NCBI GenBank assembly: GCA_003956705.1
Contig: QZCP01000668.1
Location: 124,001 to 188,000 of the forward strand
Source of the DNA: Brevipalpus yothersi
Taxonomy: Eukaryota > Arthropoda > Arachnida > Trombidiformes > Tenuipalpidae
DNA length: 64,000 nt
Reading direction: 5' to 3'
The notes beneath the pieces are model-generated. The model saw nothing but the letters and a program-made list of their open reading frames with translations. It did not search any database and had not been told where the DNA came from. Below are positions 49,816-61,979 of the stretch, piece by piece. Made by a program: the position numbers and the translations under genes. Numbering within the stretch: the stretch's first letter is position 1; the number at the start of each line of letters is the position of its first letter.

Positions 49816-51200
49816 TGTTTTACGACCATTAAATGTTGCAAGCTCAATGAAAACCTTTCGATCATCATTGACGAGCTCAAAAAATGCTATGCGACAGACT
49901 TCGAGCTGAATTTCGTCATCGACGGTAGTTAACCTCAAAAAACTGAAGCATTCCTCTAAAGATGTGAGCAAACAGTTTCTTGGACCATGTATTGCCCTGC
50001 ACTACCGCGGTTCAGTATCTTCAAAATCGAAGTAAATTGATCAGAAAATCAAAAAAGCACTGAAGAAGAGGCTCGATAGGACAACCTCTGGATTGAAGAA
50101 TAGAATCGCAGAATCTACTTTGATTTGTACAAATTTCCAACTCAAACTCACTGAGCTGGTGAGCAGATATAGTTTGAGTGTCTTCGATGGCATTGTCCAA
50201 AAAGTTGATGCGAGAGAGAGAGAGAGAGAGAGCCGCGCTTCGTACCGGGAGGAACTGTGAAGATAATTTCTCCGAATCCACTCGTGGCAAAGTTACAGCT
50301 CAACTCCAAGACATTACATTTGTAATAAAAATGGTTTCGCCTTGGAAAATTACCTCTTTTCAGGGTGTCAAGCTTATTTCTAACCTTTTTGGCGTAGAGA
50401 ATCGCCCTGATGAGCAAGTTGTCTACCTAATGGCAAAAGGAGTCCACAAATGGACATGTAGATGTAGCAAGAGTAAGGACAATTTTATCCATATATGCAT
50501 ATTAAAAATGGTGACACAAAGAACTCACAAATCACAGAACTTTGTCAGAATTTGAAAACTACTTTCAGCCTCTCTCTCTCTACCTTCCACACAAACATAT
50601 TCCCAACATGTGAGACAATCAGTTGACCAAGTTAATCAATGCGTTGCTCCTTGTTAAATATTTCACCATTTCAGAATTTATAAAATCAACGGTCATTAAT
50701 TTTTCTCATCGTTGCCCATCGATCTAATCATTAAAATTCATTTTAATTTAAGTATAATCATGCGAAAAGCTTCTTCACCTTCCCCTATCTGATAAATCTT
50801 ATTAGTAATTTTTAATAAAATGTGAAAATTTCTGTCCACGATCGCAGAGGATGATCAATAAGACATCAAACGATATTTTCCCTAGAATCAAATTAAATTC
50901 AATCAAATTCATCGTCCAATTGATATTGATATTAGTGTACGAATAGATGCAATTTTTGCACATCTTTCTCTGCACAATAGAAGCTGTATCACTTGCACGG
51001 TTCATAAGAGGCGCTTCATTTGCCGGCATCAAAAAGCGGTAGCCATTCACACCAATTGAGTGATCATTGATACTCACTGAATTGAGCTGTTGAATAATAA
51101 ATTTAATGTTATATCCCTGGCTGATTAGTTACATCATTATATTATATTAGTGATTTAAGTGTCCATATAAGGCTACCAGAGTTGGCTGTTATCATTCAAG
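49816..51200. other. Spacer and CAND1 upstream region
   Basis: AT-rich DNA with a short GA tract at about 50212-50230. The last 200 bp (51000-51200) is the CAND1 leader/promoter segment that has a second, older copy at 49401-49585. No other gene is visible. Confidence 0.5.
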
Positions 51201-54200
51201 ATGACTGCCACACCGTTTCAAATCTCCAATCTTTTGGAGAAGGTAAGTGGACATACATATACATTATCACATATTCACACACACATACACACACACACAC
51301 GGAAAGCACGACTTTGCAAGATTCATTGTTATTATTGTTGTTCGGAAAATTTATCGACATAATGAATAATCTCTTTGGTTTAACATTTTGCAATTCAGAG
51401 ATGACACTGTTCATGGGATGATTTTGTAGTTAGACGGAAATTTGAGACTTTTCGAAATACTAGTTTCAATGCACCCATGACAGTGTTGAGACGATCTCGA
51501 CCACAAGGTTCGAGCTTAGCTTGTGTGCAGGGTGTTGAAATTTTTGGGCGACACACCTTTTGAACTCACGTTTTTTTGCACCTCTTCATTTCAGATGACT
51601 TCTGCAGATAAAGACTTTCGATTCATGGCTACAAATGATTTGATGGCTGAATTGCAGAAGGATTCTATCAAATTAGATGATGACAGTGAGCGCAAAATAG
51701 TTAAACAGTTGCTCAAGCTTCTGGAAGATAAGAATGGCGAAGTTCAAAATTTAGCTGTTAAATGGTATGATCAAACAGTCAAGTTTTTTTGTGGATCTTG
51801 GATTTCATTTACATCTTTCTATTGCAGTCTTGGGCCTCTAATCAATAAGATCAAACAGCTTCATGTCGAAGTTATCGTGGAAACTCTATGCAGTAATATG
51901 ACATCAGACAAAGAGCAGCTCAGAGATATTTCAAGTATTGGTCTAAAGACTGTAATCTCTGAGCTACCTCAGTCATCTACCGGTATTGTGCCTAATATAT
52001 GTAAAGAAATAACTGCTAATCTAACGAAAGTTCTGCAAAATGTAAGTTACAACGGTAGATGATGATGACACTTGGTATAATTTGTTTATCAAACTTCAAT
52101 TTATTATAGACCAATGATGTCACCGTTCAACTTGAGGTTTTGGATATAATAACTGACCTCCTCAATCAATTCGGATTGCTGTTAGCCTCATATCATGCTC
52201 AAATCCAAGATGCTCTTATTCCCATGCTCGGGTGCTCGAGACAAGCGGTTCGAAAGCGATCCATTCACGCTCTTAGTTCTCTATCGATGAGCTGCAGTCA
52301 AGCTCTCTTCAATAAAATAGTTGATATAATGCTCGAACAGCTTCAACAAAAGTCACCGAATGTAGCCAATCTTCGCACCTACATCCAGTGTATTGCTGCA
52401 ATCAGCCGTCAAGCTGGACACCGTTTTGGTGAGCATCTAGAAAAAGTCATGCCTTGTATTCTCCAATTCTGCCAATTAGAGGATGATGAATTGAAAGAAT
52501 TCTGCATCCAAGCTCTCGAGTCTTTTGTTCGTCGATGTCCAAAAGAAATCGCTCCTCACACGTCGACCATCATTCAGATTTGTCTTCACTATCTTTGTTA
52601 TGATCCAAATTATAACTATGAAGATGCCGATTCCGAGGAGATGGAAATGGATCAAGAAGATAATGGAGATAGTAATGAAGAATACAGTGATGATGATGAT
52701 ATGAGCTGGAAAATAAGAAGAGCCTCCGCCAAATGTCTTCATGCTATCATCTCAACTCGACACGATATGGTGACAGAGTTTTATATGACCCTTTCTCCCC
52801 ACCTGATCCTGAGATTCAAAGGTAAATATTTTATTGATCCTTTGAAAACTTTTTAAGATTCGTTTCTTTGTCTTTCAGAACGAGAAGAGAATGTTAAAGT
52901 CGACATCTTCAATGCTTATATTGCTCTCCTCCGCCAAACTCGAGGTGGATTGAGTGGAAGCAATGATATGGGTGATTCTCAGAACCCCACCTTCCTTCTC
53001 CAGAAGCAAGTACCTAGCATCGTTAAAGCTTTACATCGTCAGTTACGCGAGAAGAGTATCAAGACTCGACAGGGATGTTTCACTCTTCTTACCGAAATTA
53101 CAACTGTTCTACCTGGATGCCTTCGAGATCACACTGAAAGTCTCTTTCCTGGTATTTTATATTCCCTGGGAGACAAGAACTCGAGCTCTAATATGAAAAT
53201 AGACACCTTAATATTCCTCAGTACCATGATCAAGAGTCATCCTCCCCAAATTTTTCAGCCACATATTCATATTCTATTGCCTACCATCATCTCTGCTGTC
53301 AATGATTCTTTCTACAAAATTTCCTCTGAAGCATTGGTTGTTCTAACTCAGATGGTTCGAGTTATTCGTCCCCCTGATTCTATGGATGGGTTTATATTCA
53401 CTCCATTCATTCCTCAAATATATGATTGTACTTATAACAAACTTCGAACTGCTGACATTGATCAGGAAGTTAAAGAACGAGCTATAACATGTATGGGAAT
53501 AATAATAAGCACGTTTGGTGATTCCATGGACCAACAGCTTGCTACTGTTCTACCTTTACTTGTTGATCGTCTTCGCAATGAGAGCACTCGCTTGACTTGC
53601 GTCAAGGCATTGACAGAAGTTGCCAGGTAAGAGAGTCACTCTTTTTAAGTTCTTGATGCAACAATATGTTAATCTTCCTTTCAGTTCTCGGTTCCGTGTC
53701 AACTTAGCACCTTTACTTCCCAAGGCTGTTCCGATTCTCGCTTCATTTTTGCGCAAAAATCAACGAACATTGAAGCTCAGTACGCTTCATCTTTTGGATA
53801 CTCTGGTAAAAAATTATGGTGAAAGCATTGGAACAGAAGCAATCACCATCGTTCTAAACGAAGTTACTCCTCTTATCAATGAAAGTGATCTTCATATATC
53901 CCAGCTTACTTTATCGCTCCTATCATCGCTCACTCGCTCTTACCAAGCTTTTCTTCCTGTGATTCCCCAACTTATTCTTCCCGAAACTTTGGTTCTGGTC
54001 AAGAGCCCACTTCTTCAAGGCACTGCGCTTCAATCCGTCTTAGACTTTTTCCAAGCTTTAGTTCGAAGCAGTTTTCCTGGACTAGACTACAATACATTGG
54101 TTGAGCAATTAATTGCTCCTGTCTACTCTATGAATAATAGTACTGCACAGCAACATCCGCCCTTACATAAGCAGGCGTACCATTCTATCGCTAAATGTGT

Positions 54201-55658
54201 TGCAGCCATTTCGATTATCGATGCAGAGCAGAGTATCCGAGCTGTCATGAACTTCATTCCCCACACCACTGAAGGTCACCCTTCTCAGATACGTCTTTTT
54301 GCTTTATTGACCATCGGCGAGATTGGAAAAAATGTTGATCTCTCTTGCATAAGAGAGTTGAAAGATTTGCTCATCAACGCCTTCTCTTCGCCTAGTGAAG
54401 AAGTCAAATCAGCTGCATCATTTGCCTTGGGAAGTATCAGCGTTGGGAATCTCAATGAATTTCTACCTTTCCTTCTCCAAGAAATTGAAAAAAAACAGAA
54501 GGGCCAGTATCTCTTGTTGCACTCATTGAAAGAGATCATAAATTGTCAATCTATCAATAACCAAATGATCAAAACGCTGGAGCCATTCTTGGATGTTATT
54601 TGGGAACTACTTCTGAAACATTGTGAGTGCCCTGAAGAAGGTACTCGAAATGTTGTCGCTGAATGTTTGGGTAAATTGACTCTCATGAAGCCACAAGATC
54701 TCTTACCTCGATTGGAAATTTTTTTGAACCACGAATCACCCTGGGCAAGGAGTACAGCTGTCACTGCTATGAAATTCACCATTTCTGATCAGAAGCATGT
54801 GATCGACCCTCTGCTGAGATTGTCAATTGGAAAATTCCTTCAAACTCTTCGTGACTCTGATATGAATGTTCGACGAGTAGCTCTTGTCGCCTTCAACTCT
54901 GCTGCTCACAACAAACCTTCACTTATTCGAGATTTATTGGATGATGTTCTGCCTCAGCTTTATGAAGAAACTAAGGTCAAGGTGAGTGATTAATTTACCC
55001 CAAGATGGCCACAAAAAACCTCTTGAGATTACTTTTTCATTACGATTTTTCATTTTTCACAGAAACAACTCATCAGAGAAGTTGAAATGGGTCCATTCAA
55101 ACATACAGTTGATGATGGGCTCGATATCAGAAAAGCTGCCTTCGAGTGTATGTACACGCTTCTAGACGCGTGTCTTGATAAGATTGATATTTTCGAATTC
55201 CTCAATCATGTTGAAGACGGATTGAGGGACCATTACGACATCAAAATGCTTACTTACCTGATGCTCGTTAGATTGTCCACTATCTGCCCATCACCGGTAC
55301 TCAATCGTCTTGGTCGTTTAATTGAGCCACTGAAAGCTACCTGTGAGATAAGAGTTCAACAGAACGCAATTAAACAAGAATTTGAGAAACAAGATGAGCT
55401 CAAGAGGTCTGCAATGCGAGCTTTCTTAGCCCTCATTGCGATACCAGATGCTGGTGAGTTGAGCAATGAATCAAAATTATCTTCTTCTCGTGTTTATTGA
55501 CTGTGATTAAAATTTTTTCCTCTGTTCCAGATCGAAACCCGGCTGTAACTGATTTCTTGAATCAGATCAAAAACTCTCCTGATCTTTCAAAGCTTTACGA
55601 GCAGATTCAGAAGGACTCCTCAGCGACTGAAACTTGCTCACCAATGGATTTGTCTTAA
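51201..55658 (+). CDS. Cand1: CAND1, cullin-associated NEDD8-dissociated protein
   Basis: Eight exons, 51201..51242, 51595..51764, 51828..52041, 52110..52821, 52879..53626, 53685..54981, 55063..55453 and 55531..55658, join in phase to 1233 residues (human CAND1: 1230). Exon 1 encodes only MTATPFQISNLLEK. The family pattern is then unbroken: DKDFRFMATNDLM, KDSIKLDDDSE, RTYIQCIAAISRQAGHR, an acidic insert ending EEYSDDDDMSWKIRRA, VPILASFLRKNQR, CPEEGTRNVVAECLGKLT, SLIRDLLDDVLPQL, and the highly conserved REVEMGPFKHTVDDGLDIRK near 1020-1045. It is a HEAT-repeat solenoid that wraps un-neddylated cullins and exchanges substrate-receptor modules of SCF-type ligases. Nothing is missing. It is downstream of and convergent with the LAP genes. 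Confidence 0.98.
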
Positions 55659-56128
55659 TGGATATGAGGCGTTGATTGTTCTAAGAAACTTTTCGATGTA
55701 AATTCTTACCCCAAAAGAGGCCGTAGTGTTTATAAAAACGATTAAAATGAGTTACCACTTCATAAGTTTCTTATATCATTGTATCATATCTTATCTATTT
55801 GATTCTAATCTTCCACTCAGCTTCAAGCCGACAATTTGTGTTCTGCTTTGGTTAAATGGACTGTTATCAAATCGACTAGGATTTATCTTGAAAGCCATTT
55901 CAAGCCTCAGGCTATTCCAGCCATGATAGAGTTTAATTCATTAATTTGTTCGAATATATATTTCCAAAAGAGGCGTAAATCTTGGAGCACGTACAAAAGC
56001 ACTCTGTTGCCACCATTCCTGATAATCGTTGCGAAATACAGTGGCACTCAAGCAAGAGTGGAAGATTAACACTTTTGTATGAGAGGATAAAAATTTCTTC
56101 GATAAGTTATTCTTTAGAAAAATGATGA
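55659..56128. other. Shared 3' region of convergent CAND1 and LAP copy 1
   Basis: Untranslated or spacer DNA between two converging genes; no exon or repeat of note. Confidence 0.5.
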
Positions 56129-58318
56129 TTAAGGACCATCAGATCCGGAAGATGATCCTACTTCCGTACCTCCCTGTGCTATGGACTCAAGGAATGGAAC
56201 TATGGTACGGAAAGGTCGAGCAGTCATACCAGCACTCATGTATCCAGAGTCATTTCCAATCCAGTCGACACCAGCAATATCTAAATGCATCCAATTTGGA
56301 CATGTAACAAACTCTTTTAAGAAAGCGGCGGCAACTGAAGAACCTGCACTCTTGGCAGTTTTCCCTGTATTATTGATGTCTGCTAAATGACAATCTGTCA
56401 TTTCTTTGGTAAAAGCCTTCAACAAAGGCATCCGCCAAACTCGATCCCCTGAGATGATGCTGGATGCTCGTATTTCATTCCACATGTCATCAGATGTAGA
56501 CCAAACGCCTGTCATAGCTGAACCGAGAGCATATTTCATTGCACCAGTAAGAGTTGCGATATCTATCACATGGGATGGCTCGAATGTGTCCGCGTATGTC
56601 AAAGCATCCGCTAACACTAGTCGGCCCTCAGCATCGGTGTTGTCGATCTGAATCGTCTTGCCATTCATGGCACGGACAACATCACCCGGTTTAGTTGCTT
56701 TTCCGTTGACCAAGTTTTCGGTCAAAGGAGCGAGACCAATAACGTTGACTTTTGCACCTAGTTTGGCTAGAGTTATCACAGTGGATGCAACAATTGCGGC
56801 TCCTGTCATATCAGCTCTCATCTTGTCCATACTTGCAGAAGGCTTGAGAGAGAGACCACCAGAATCGAATGTGATTCCTTTGCCAACGAATACAATCGGC
56901 TTGCTACCTGGATTATTGTTATAGTGCATCTCTAGGAACTTTGGCGGTTCGTCTGACCCGTGGGTGACACTCAAGAACGAGCCCATCTTCATTTGTTCTG
57001 CCCATTGCTTGTCGTGAACAGTCACTCTAACACTGGTGTTGGCGGCAAACTTTGTCACCTCATCAGCGAAGATGGTCGGTGTCATAAGGTTAGCCGGCAT
57101 ATCAGCGAAACGTCGAGCCATATTCTGACCTTCAGCCAGTAAACGACCACGTTCCCAAGCAGCTTGTGAAGCAGAGTCTGGATCAAGAAGAATGAATCCC
57201 AGAGGTCTTTGATGACTTTTTGTGCTCTTTAATTCTTGCAATCGAAAATCGGACAAATAAAGGGCTTCGGCGACTGATTGAGCATCGGTCATACCATCAA
57301 CTGCCACTTCGGTCACTTTGGATGAATCAAGTTCACGAATAGACTTGAGACCTCGAGCAACAGCTCTTCGAATGTTCTCTTTTTTCTCATCTAGATGTTC
57401 CATCGGATTTACGGTTGCATTCTGAAGACCAAGGCCAACCACTGAGATGAGAGGATATTCATCTGAGAGACCATGATACAATAGACTCTTTCCTCTTTTC
57501 ACCGAGCCTGATCTAACGATTGGGAAGGGAGATTAGTTTTAATCAGAATTTGTTGTAATTATTCCCACGCTAAAATGATCCGGAGTTTAGCATACTCGAA
57601 ACTTAAGATGATTAGATAACATTTATTATTAATTAACTCACTTTTTCAGAAGTTCACTCAGTTTGCCAGCCAATTTAGAATCCAAAGCTCTTCCAGATTC
57701 TGTTAGGATGTTCACTTTTCTTCCTTCATCTGTTGAAGCGTCTTCGAAAACCCCAATGATTAAGGCTCTTATCTAGGTAAGAGAGGAAAGGATTTAGCTC
57801 AGGTTTGGTTGTATGGATTAAGTGCTTGCTGAGAAAATGCTTGGACAAGAGATTCTAAGTAAGAGAAGATCGTTTCAGGATCGTTTTTATCCAGCCCAAT
57901 AGGACTGTTCATGAGATCTTAAGACGGGTATCGGGAGAACTGAAAAGTTATTCCAACTGATAAGTTTGGTGAAAACTTTTTAGAACTATCGGAGATATGT
58001 GGGAATACTCATTCTAATACTGTTCATATCCACACTGAGCTTGGAATTTTCGAAAAATCTCAGCTTACCTTTTGATGAGAATCAGTTCTTTTCACAGGTT
58101 CTGATGAGGAACCTTGCCTCACTGATCGATATTTTCTTTCCTCGGCTATCGTGAATGATGTGATGAGCAACAATCTATGAAGATACGACAAATTCAAATC
58201 ATAATGAGCTCGATATGTTATTAAAATTCCTGCTGCTGAAAAATTGTTAGTTGTTCGAGGAATGGAAAATTTCTACTTACATTGCCGTCACCTGTGATAA
58301 TGTTTCAATTAATAACAT
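56129..58318 (-). CDS. M17 leucine aminopeptidase, copy 1, with hydrophobic N-terminal leader
   Basis: Exons on the minus strand, 58318..58281, 58174..58069, 57772..57642 and 57512..56129, join in phase to 552 residues. The peptidase M17 core is complete: GSFLSVTHGSDEPPKFLE, the metal/catalytic motif VFVGKGITFDSGG (Lys and Asp), MRADMTGAA (Asp), and NTDAEGRLVLADAL (Asp, Glu, Arg), each needed for the two-zinc hexameric aminopeptidase. The first two exons encode MLLIETLSQVTA then ILLLITSFTIAEERKYRS, a hydrophobic stretch like a signal peptide or signal anchor, unlike the cytosolic or mitochondrial start of typical LAP3. The short first exons are the least certain part, although every phase closes. 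Tandem partner at 61980-63796. The last exon here is uninterrupted where copy 2 has an intron. Confidence 0.92.
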
Positions 58319-58633
58319 CCTGGTTTTTGAAAATGATTACTCAGGATCAAAAAGGTGGGAGGAGATGATTCTTGACCACGAAATTTATCAGATGATAAAC
58401 AAATATTCGATTAAACTACACCTAGGACAAGATGATATACCACTATATAAGCACTATGAGAGCTATCGATACCCGAACTGGCCGAAGTGACACTGACGAA
58501 TGAAAACTTACAGCTTGTTAACAACGAAAACTTCTAACGTTTCCATCTCGAAAATAAATCAACTCACCATTCAAACCTTTTTCGCACTAGTGTATAGCTG
58601 ATACTGATCCACCTATTTCATCTTTTACTCAAG

Positions 58634-58701
<68 letters not shown>

Positions 58702-59495
58702 AGAAGTTATAATTCCGAGAGTTCATTTTTAATTGGAAAAGATTGACAGGTTGTAAGTGGTTTCATGTTGATAAAAGAGATGAACAGGATAACTGCCGTT
58801 AGACTTACTCAAACAAGAATTTCTTGATTGAAGTCTAATGTTGACGTTCGATTGTCAATCAAGATGAAGGTCAAAATGCTGCAGGCATATGATACTCCAA
58901 TTTCAATAGGTCTAACATACATCAGGTCAACTCATTCATTCATATCGATTCCCTAGAAGATTTATCACGAGAATTTCGAGAATAATAGCCCACCTCAAAA
59001 AGATGAAACATTTCTGATTGATCTGAACCGAATCGAGGAATATTTTTCTTCATATTATATAATAGTATTTTGAATATCAACGGAAAAGCAAACAAGAAGC
59101 TGTGTCATCTCTAGCAGATAAAATTGACCTTCCGACAGATGATCACGATATTAGATGAGCCATCGTGACTCTTAATGGGAACTTTTAATCGTTCAGGTCA
59201 TCTTGATTTTGTGTCGATATCCCTTGTTTCTGGGATTTCCAGAATAAGTGTCATTAGAAGAATATCAGGACTAAAAATGGTACTCAGTTCGGAATGTTAC
59301 AATATTGATAGTAACTCAAAGTTAATCGAAAAGTTCTGAAGCTTATCAGGTTCTGTGATGATTTGGAGGCTAACACTAAAACTCAAGAATCTTAGGGAAA
59401 AAATCTCATGATTCAATGATAGGAGAATATCAATTGTTCCCTTGAAGTGTAGAGCAATTCCGAAAACTTTTTTAGGATGAGGGAAGAAGTCAGGA
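58319..59495. other. Spacer upstream of LAP copy 1
   Basis: AT-rich DNA containing the presumed LAP copy 1 promoter and the CT array at 58639-58698. No other gene is supported. Confidence 0.5.
58639..58698. repeat. (CT)n microsatellite
   Basis: CT tract of about 60 bp roughly 320 bp upstream of the LAP copy 1 start codon. Confidence 0.95.
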
Positions 59496-59606
59496 TGCAA
59501 AGTCAACTATCTTGCGCTACTTCAGTCGTTTGAAGGAAACTTTTTGGTATGGAAAATATTCAAAGGATCTAGTGTCGAAAAATTGTAATGCAATCAGAAA
59601 ATTTTC
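59496..59606. repeat. Left ~108-bp direct repeat flanking the zinc-finger insert
   Basis: Begins TGCAAAGTCAA and ends CAATCAGAAAATTTT. The same sequence recurs at 60710-60816 in the same orientation, with a 3-base deletion and one T-to-C change as far as I can read. It may be a long target-site duplication or the two ends of a host tandem duplication into which the GC-rich segment was inserted. Confidence 0.9.
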
Positions 59607-59764
59607 AACAAATTAAACATGTTTACAATTATAGTGATCGGCAAAAAGGAAGGCATCATATGAGACAATAGAGAAATCTATGAGGCGTCCAACTGCATCC
59701 CTCCTCTCTGGATCAGGGATGTTGTAATACCTATCTATGGACGCCTTGTACAAGTCGCCACCAA

Positions 59765-60451
59765 TTAGGGACGTATCGATATAGCGCCTCCGGTGGGGGG
59801 GTCGGGGCATCTTCTTCCTCGATATCGACGCGCTGGACGTATTGGTCCTGGTAACGGCTGTTCGATCTGGCTAATTGTTGGCCGAGCAGTACACACCCGT
59901 TGATGGGACACAACGGTAGAAAAGGTTGGCACCGAGGCTCCACAAACACAGACTTCGGCAGAAATCCGATGATACCTATTAATGTGTGGTCGCAAACTCC
60001 GATTAGCACCTATCGAATACTGGCAGAACGGACAATAGATTCTCTTGCCAACCACTAATTGATCCTTGGGCAACAATATCAGGTTGAGGGCCAAATCAGA
60101 CACCAAAAGCTTTTCTCCCCTCCACACCTTGATGGTAAGTTGGACTATCTCGTTTGGGGTTGGCAACTTATACAACTCGGTGTACGCTGCTTGGTCCAAG
60201 ATCTGCTGCGGACTCCGCGGTGGTTTAACGTGAGCCAACCAAAAGGCTAAGAAATTGAATCTGGCCTGCAATGAAAGGCTGATTACATACTCATCTGGAT
60301 CTGCGGACAAATGCACTATTAGACCTCGAGGATCGGCCGTAACCATGCTGGTCAGATCGACGTTCGGGGTCTGCTGCTGTAGGAATGGGAGAAATTCTCT
60401 TAGATCATATCCCTCAGCCTTTATCGGCTCGAACGGCAATTCTTGGTTCAT
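59765..60451 (-). CDS. Unrecognised C2H2 zinc-finger protein in a GC-rich insert, mobile-element-like
   Basis: A 228-residue ORF from the ATG at 60451, preceded on its strand by an A/T-only (TA)n run at about 60471-60482. I do not recognise the family. The N-terminal half is not low complexity (MNQELPFEPIKAEG; then LQQQTPNVDLTSMV). Near residues 135-185 there is a classical C-x2-C-x12-H-x4-H finger (starting YCPFC) followed by a second Cys/His cluster (VCVCGAS, VVSHQRVC). The surrounding 1.1 kb is near 50% GC, against about 35% outside. Over the last 250 bp two other frames also look protein-like and stay open (59731-60009 and 59613-59810) around a run of seven C (59795-59801 on this strand), so the gene may carry frameshifts or use programmed slippage. 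Gag-like or N-terminal retroelement protein is one possibility. No reverse transcriptase or transposase is present. Confidence 0.5.
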   Translation of the reverse strand: MNQELPFEPIKAEGYDLREFLPFLQQQTPNVDLTSMVTADPRGLIVHLSADPDEYVISLSLQARFNFLAFWLAHVKPPRSPQQILDQAAYTELYKLPTPNEIVQLTIKVWRGEKLLVSDLALNLILLPKDQLVVGKRIYCPFCQYSIGANRSLRPHINRYHRISAEVCVCGASVPTFSTVVSHQRVCTARPTISQIEQPLPGPIRPARRYRGRRCPDPPTGGAISIRP

Positions 60452-60709
60452 ATTCACACAGTAAATCACTATATATATATATTATTATCAATTTGATAAC
60501 CACTATTTATTACACAAATCACTTTCTTCAAGCTCTCTCCTCACAATAACAAAGCGCTAGCGTGTTGACTTTTTGCATACAGCTGCAATCTTGCAGAGGG
60601 ATTCGATGATGGATCCTAGACTCTCTCTCCTTTTACAAGCTTCAAATAGTGTTACAGTCAAGTACCCGAAATTTAGACTTTTGTGGGCGGGCTCATGTTA
60701 CAGTTCAAA

Positions 60710-60816
60710 TGCAAAGTCAATCTTGCGCTACTTCAGTCGTTCGAAGGAAACTTTTTGGTATGGAAAATATTCAAAGGATCTAGTGTCGAAAAATTGTAAT
60801 GCAATCAGAAAATTTT
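60710..60816. repeat. Right ~108-bp direct repeat flanking the zinc-finger insert
   Basis: Direct copy of 59496-59606. Together they bracket a 1.1-kb GC-rich segment whose last open frame stops at 59613, only seven bases inside the left repeat. Confidence 0.9.
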
Positions 60817-61979
60817 TATGCATCCATGAGATAAGTATCATCGTAAATTAAGCAATTCAATAGGGATTTTAGGAAGTGAAAATTGAATTGTATCAATAAT
60901 CATGCATAATAGAAGAGGAGTTACGTTTGAGATATTGAATGTCTTGCAAAAGTTGGAACACGATTGAGAAAGTAAAATGAGATTTGAGTGATTCTTTACA
61001 CAATAAACTTCTTCTTCAACAATTGTCAAGTTACAACTACTGTTATTCCCCATTGATCGGCAATCTGAAACCATAGTGCATGAGTTAATACCAAAATACT
61101 TTTCGGCTTGAAGCCTGAGAAGTTGTAACTGCAACATCTTCGATTCGATTGAGAATTACTCAAAATAGCTGATAGTTCTAATATAACTACACTTTGCGAG
61201 TAATATGATGCAAAAGTGAAATTGTTCTGGTAAACACCAAAGAGTTACTATCATGGATAAGTGATAGTAATTCTTCCTCTTCCTTCAGTTCGTCTAAGTT
61301 GATTGATTTTGTGGCTATATAAGCTCAGTTAAAAATAATAAATAGATAAATTAATTGGAGCCAAAAACAATTAACATGATTCAAACACTACATGATCTTA
61401 CCAAAACTTACTTAAAGCATTAATAGCAATGCGATACTCAGCAAATACATGTACACAACATACATGTACTTAAAAACCTCTTTCCAACTGAAATTGCAAT
61501 GAGAACCTTTTCGCTAGCATATTTGTATGACTAAACAAAAGGTCGTCTAGACATTGTTTCCTCTTACATGCATATTTAATCAGTATCACTGATGAACCTG
61601 ATGTAATTTTCGGATCATCGAGCAAATACCAAACATGATTCATCATCACATCACTGTTATGGGAAAACGATAAGATTCCTCATCCTTATCAGCTAGCTCT
61701 GGTGATTTTCACATTGGTTCGGTAGCTTTGCTCACCATTGATTGCTACGATTGAAGCACTTGAGAACACTCCCGAAAAACATTGATAACGAATCAAACTC
61801 TCGAAAATCGATATCAAGATAAGCTTTCAATGATGATGATTGCAACAAAAAACAATCCACATAGGAGAGAGAGATTAACACTTTATTTTAAGGTGAAAAA
61901 AGCCATTCCAGGACTTGTACCCAACATTTATTAAAGTGGAAACACTGAATTGAGTCCTATAAATGATTTAGAACCGGCA
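60817..61979. other. Spacer between the insert and LAP copy 2
   Basis: AT-rich intergenic DNA and the 3' UTR of LAP copy 2 (minus strand). No supported gene; the ORF at 60838-61137 on the minus strand has no recognisable motif. Confidence 0.5.

Noticed and set aside
50178..50555. 125-codon plus-strand ORF upstream of CAND1
   Set aside because: It starts inside or next to a GA tract, lacks motifs and overlaps other random frames; treated as spacer.
57183..57502. Start of LAP copy 1 at the GTG of the last exon (57502)
   Set aside because: A GTG start is not expected in an animal nuclear gene, and three upstream exons join in phase and supply the expected N-terminal region of the family.
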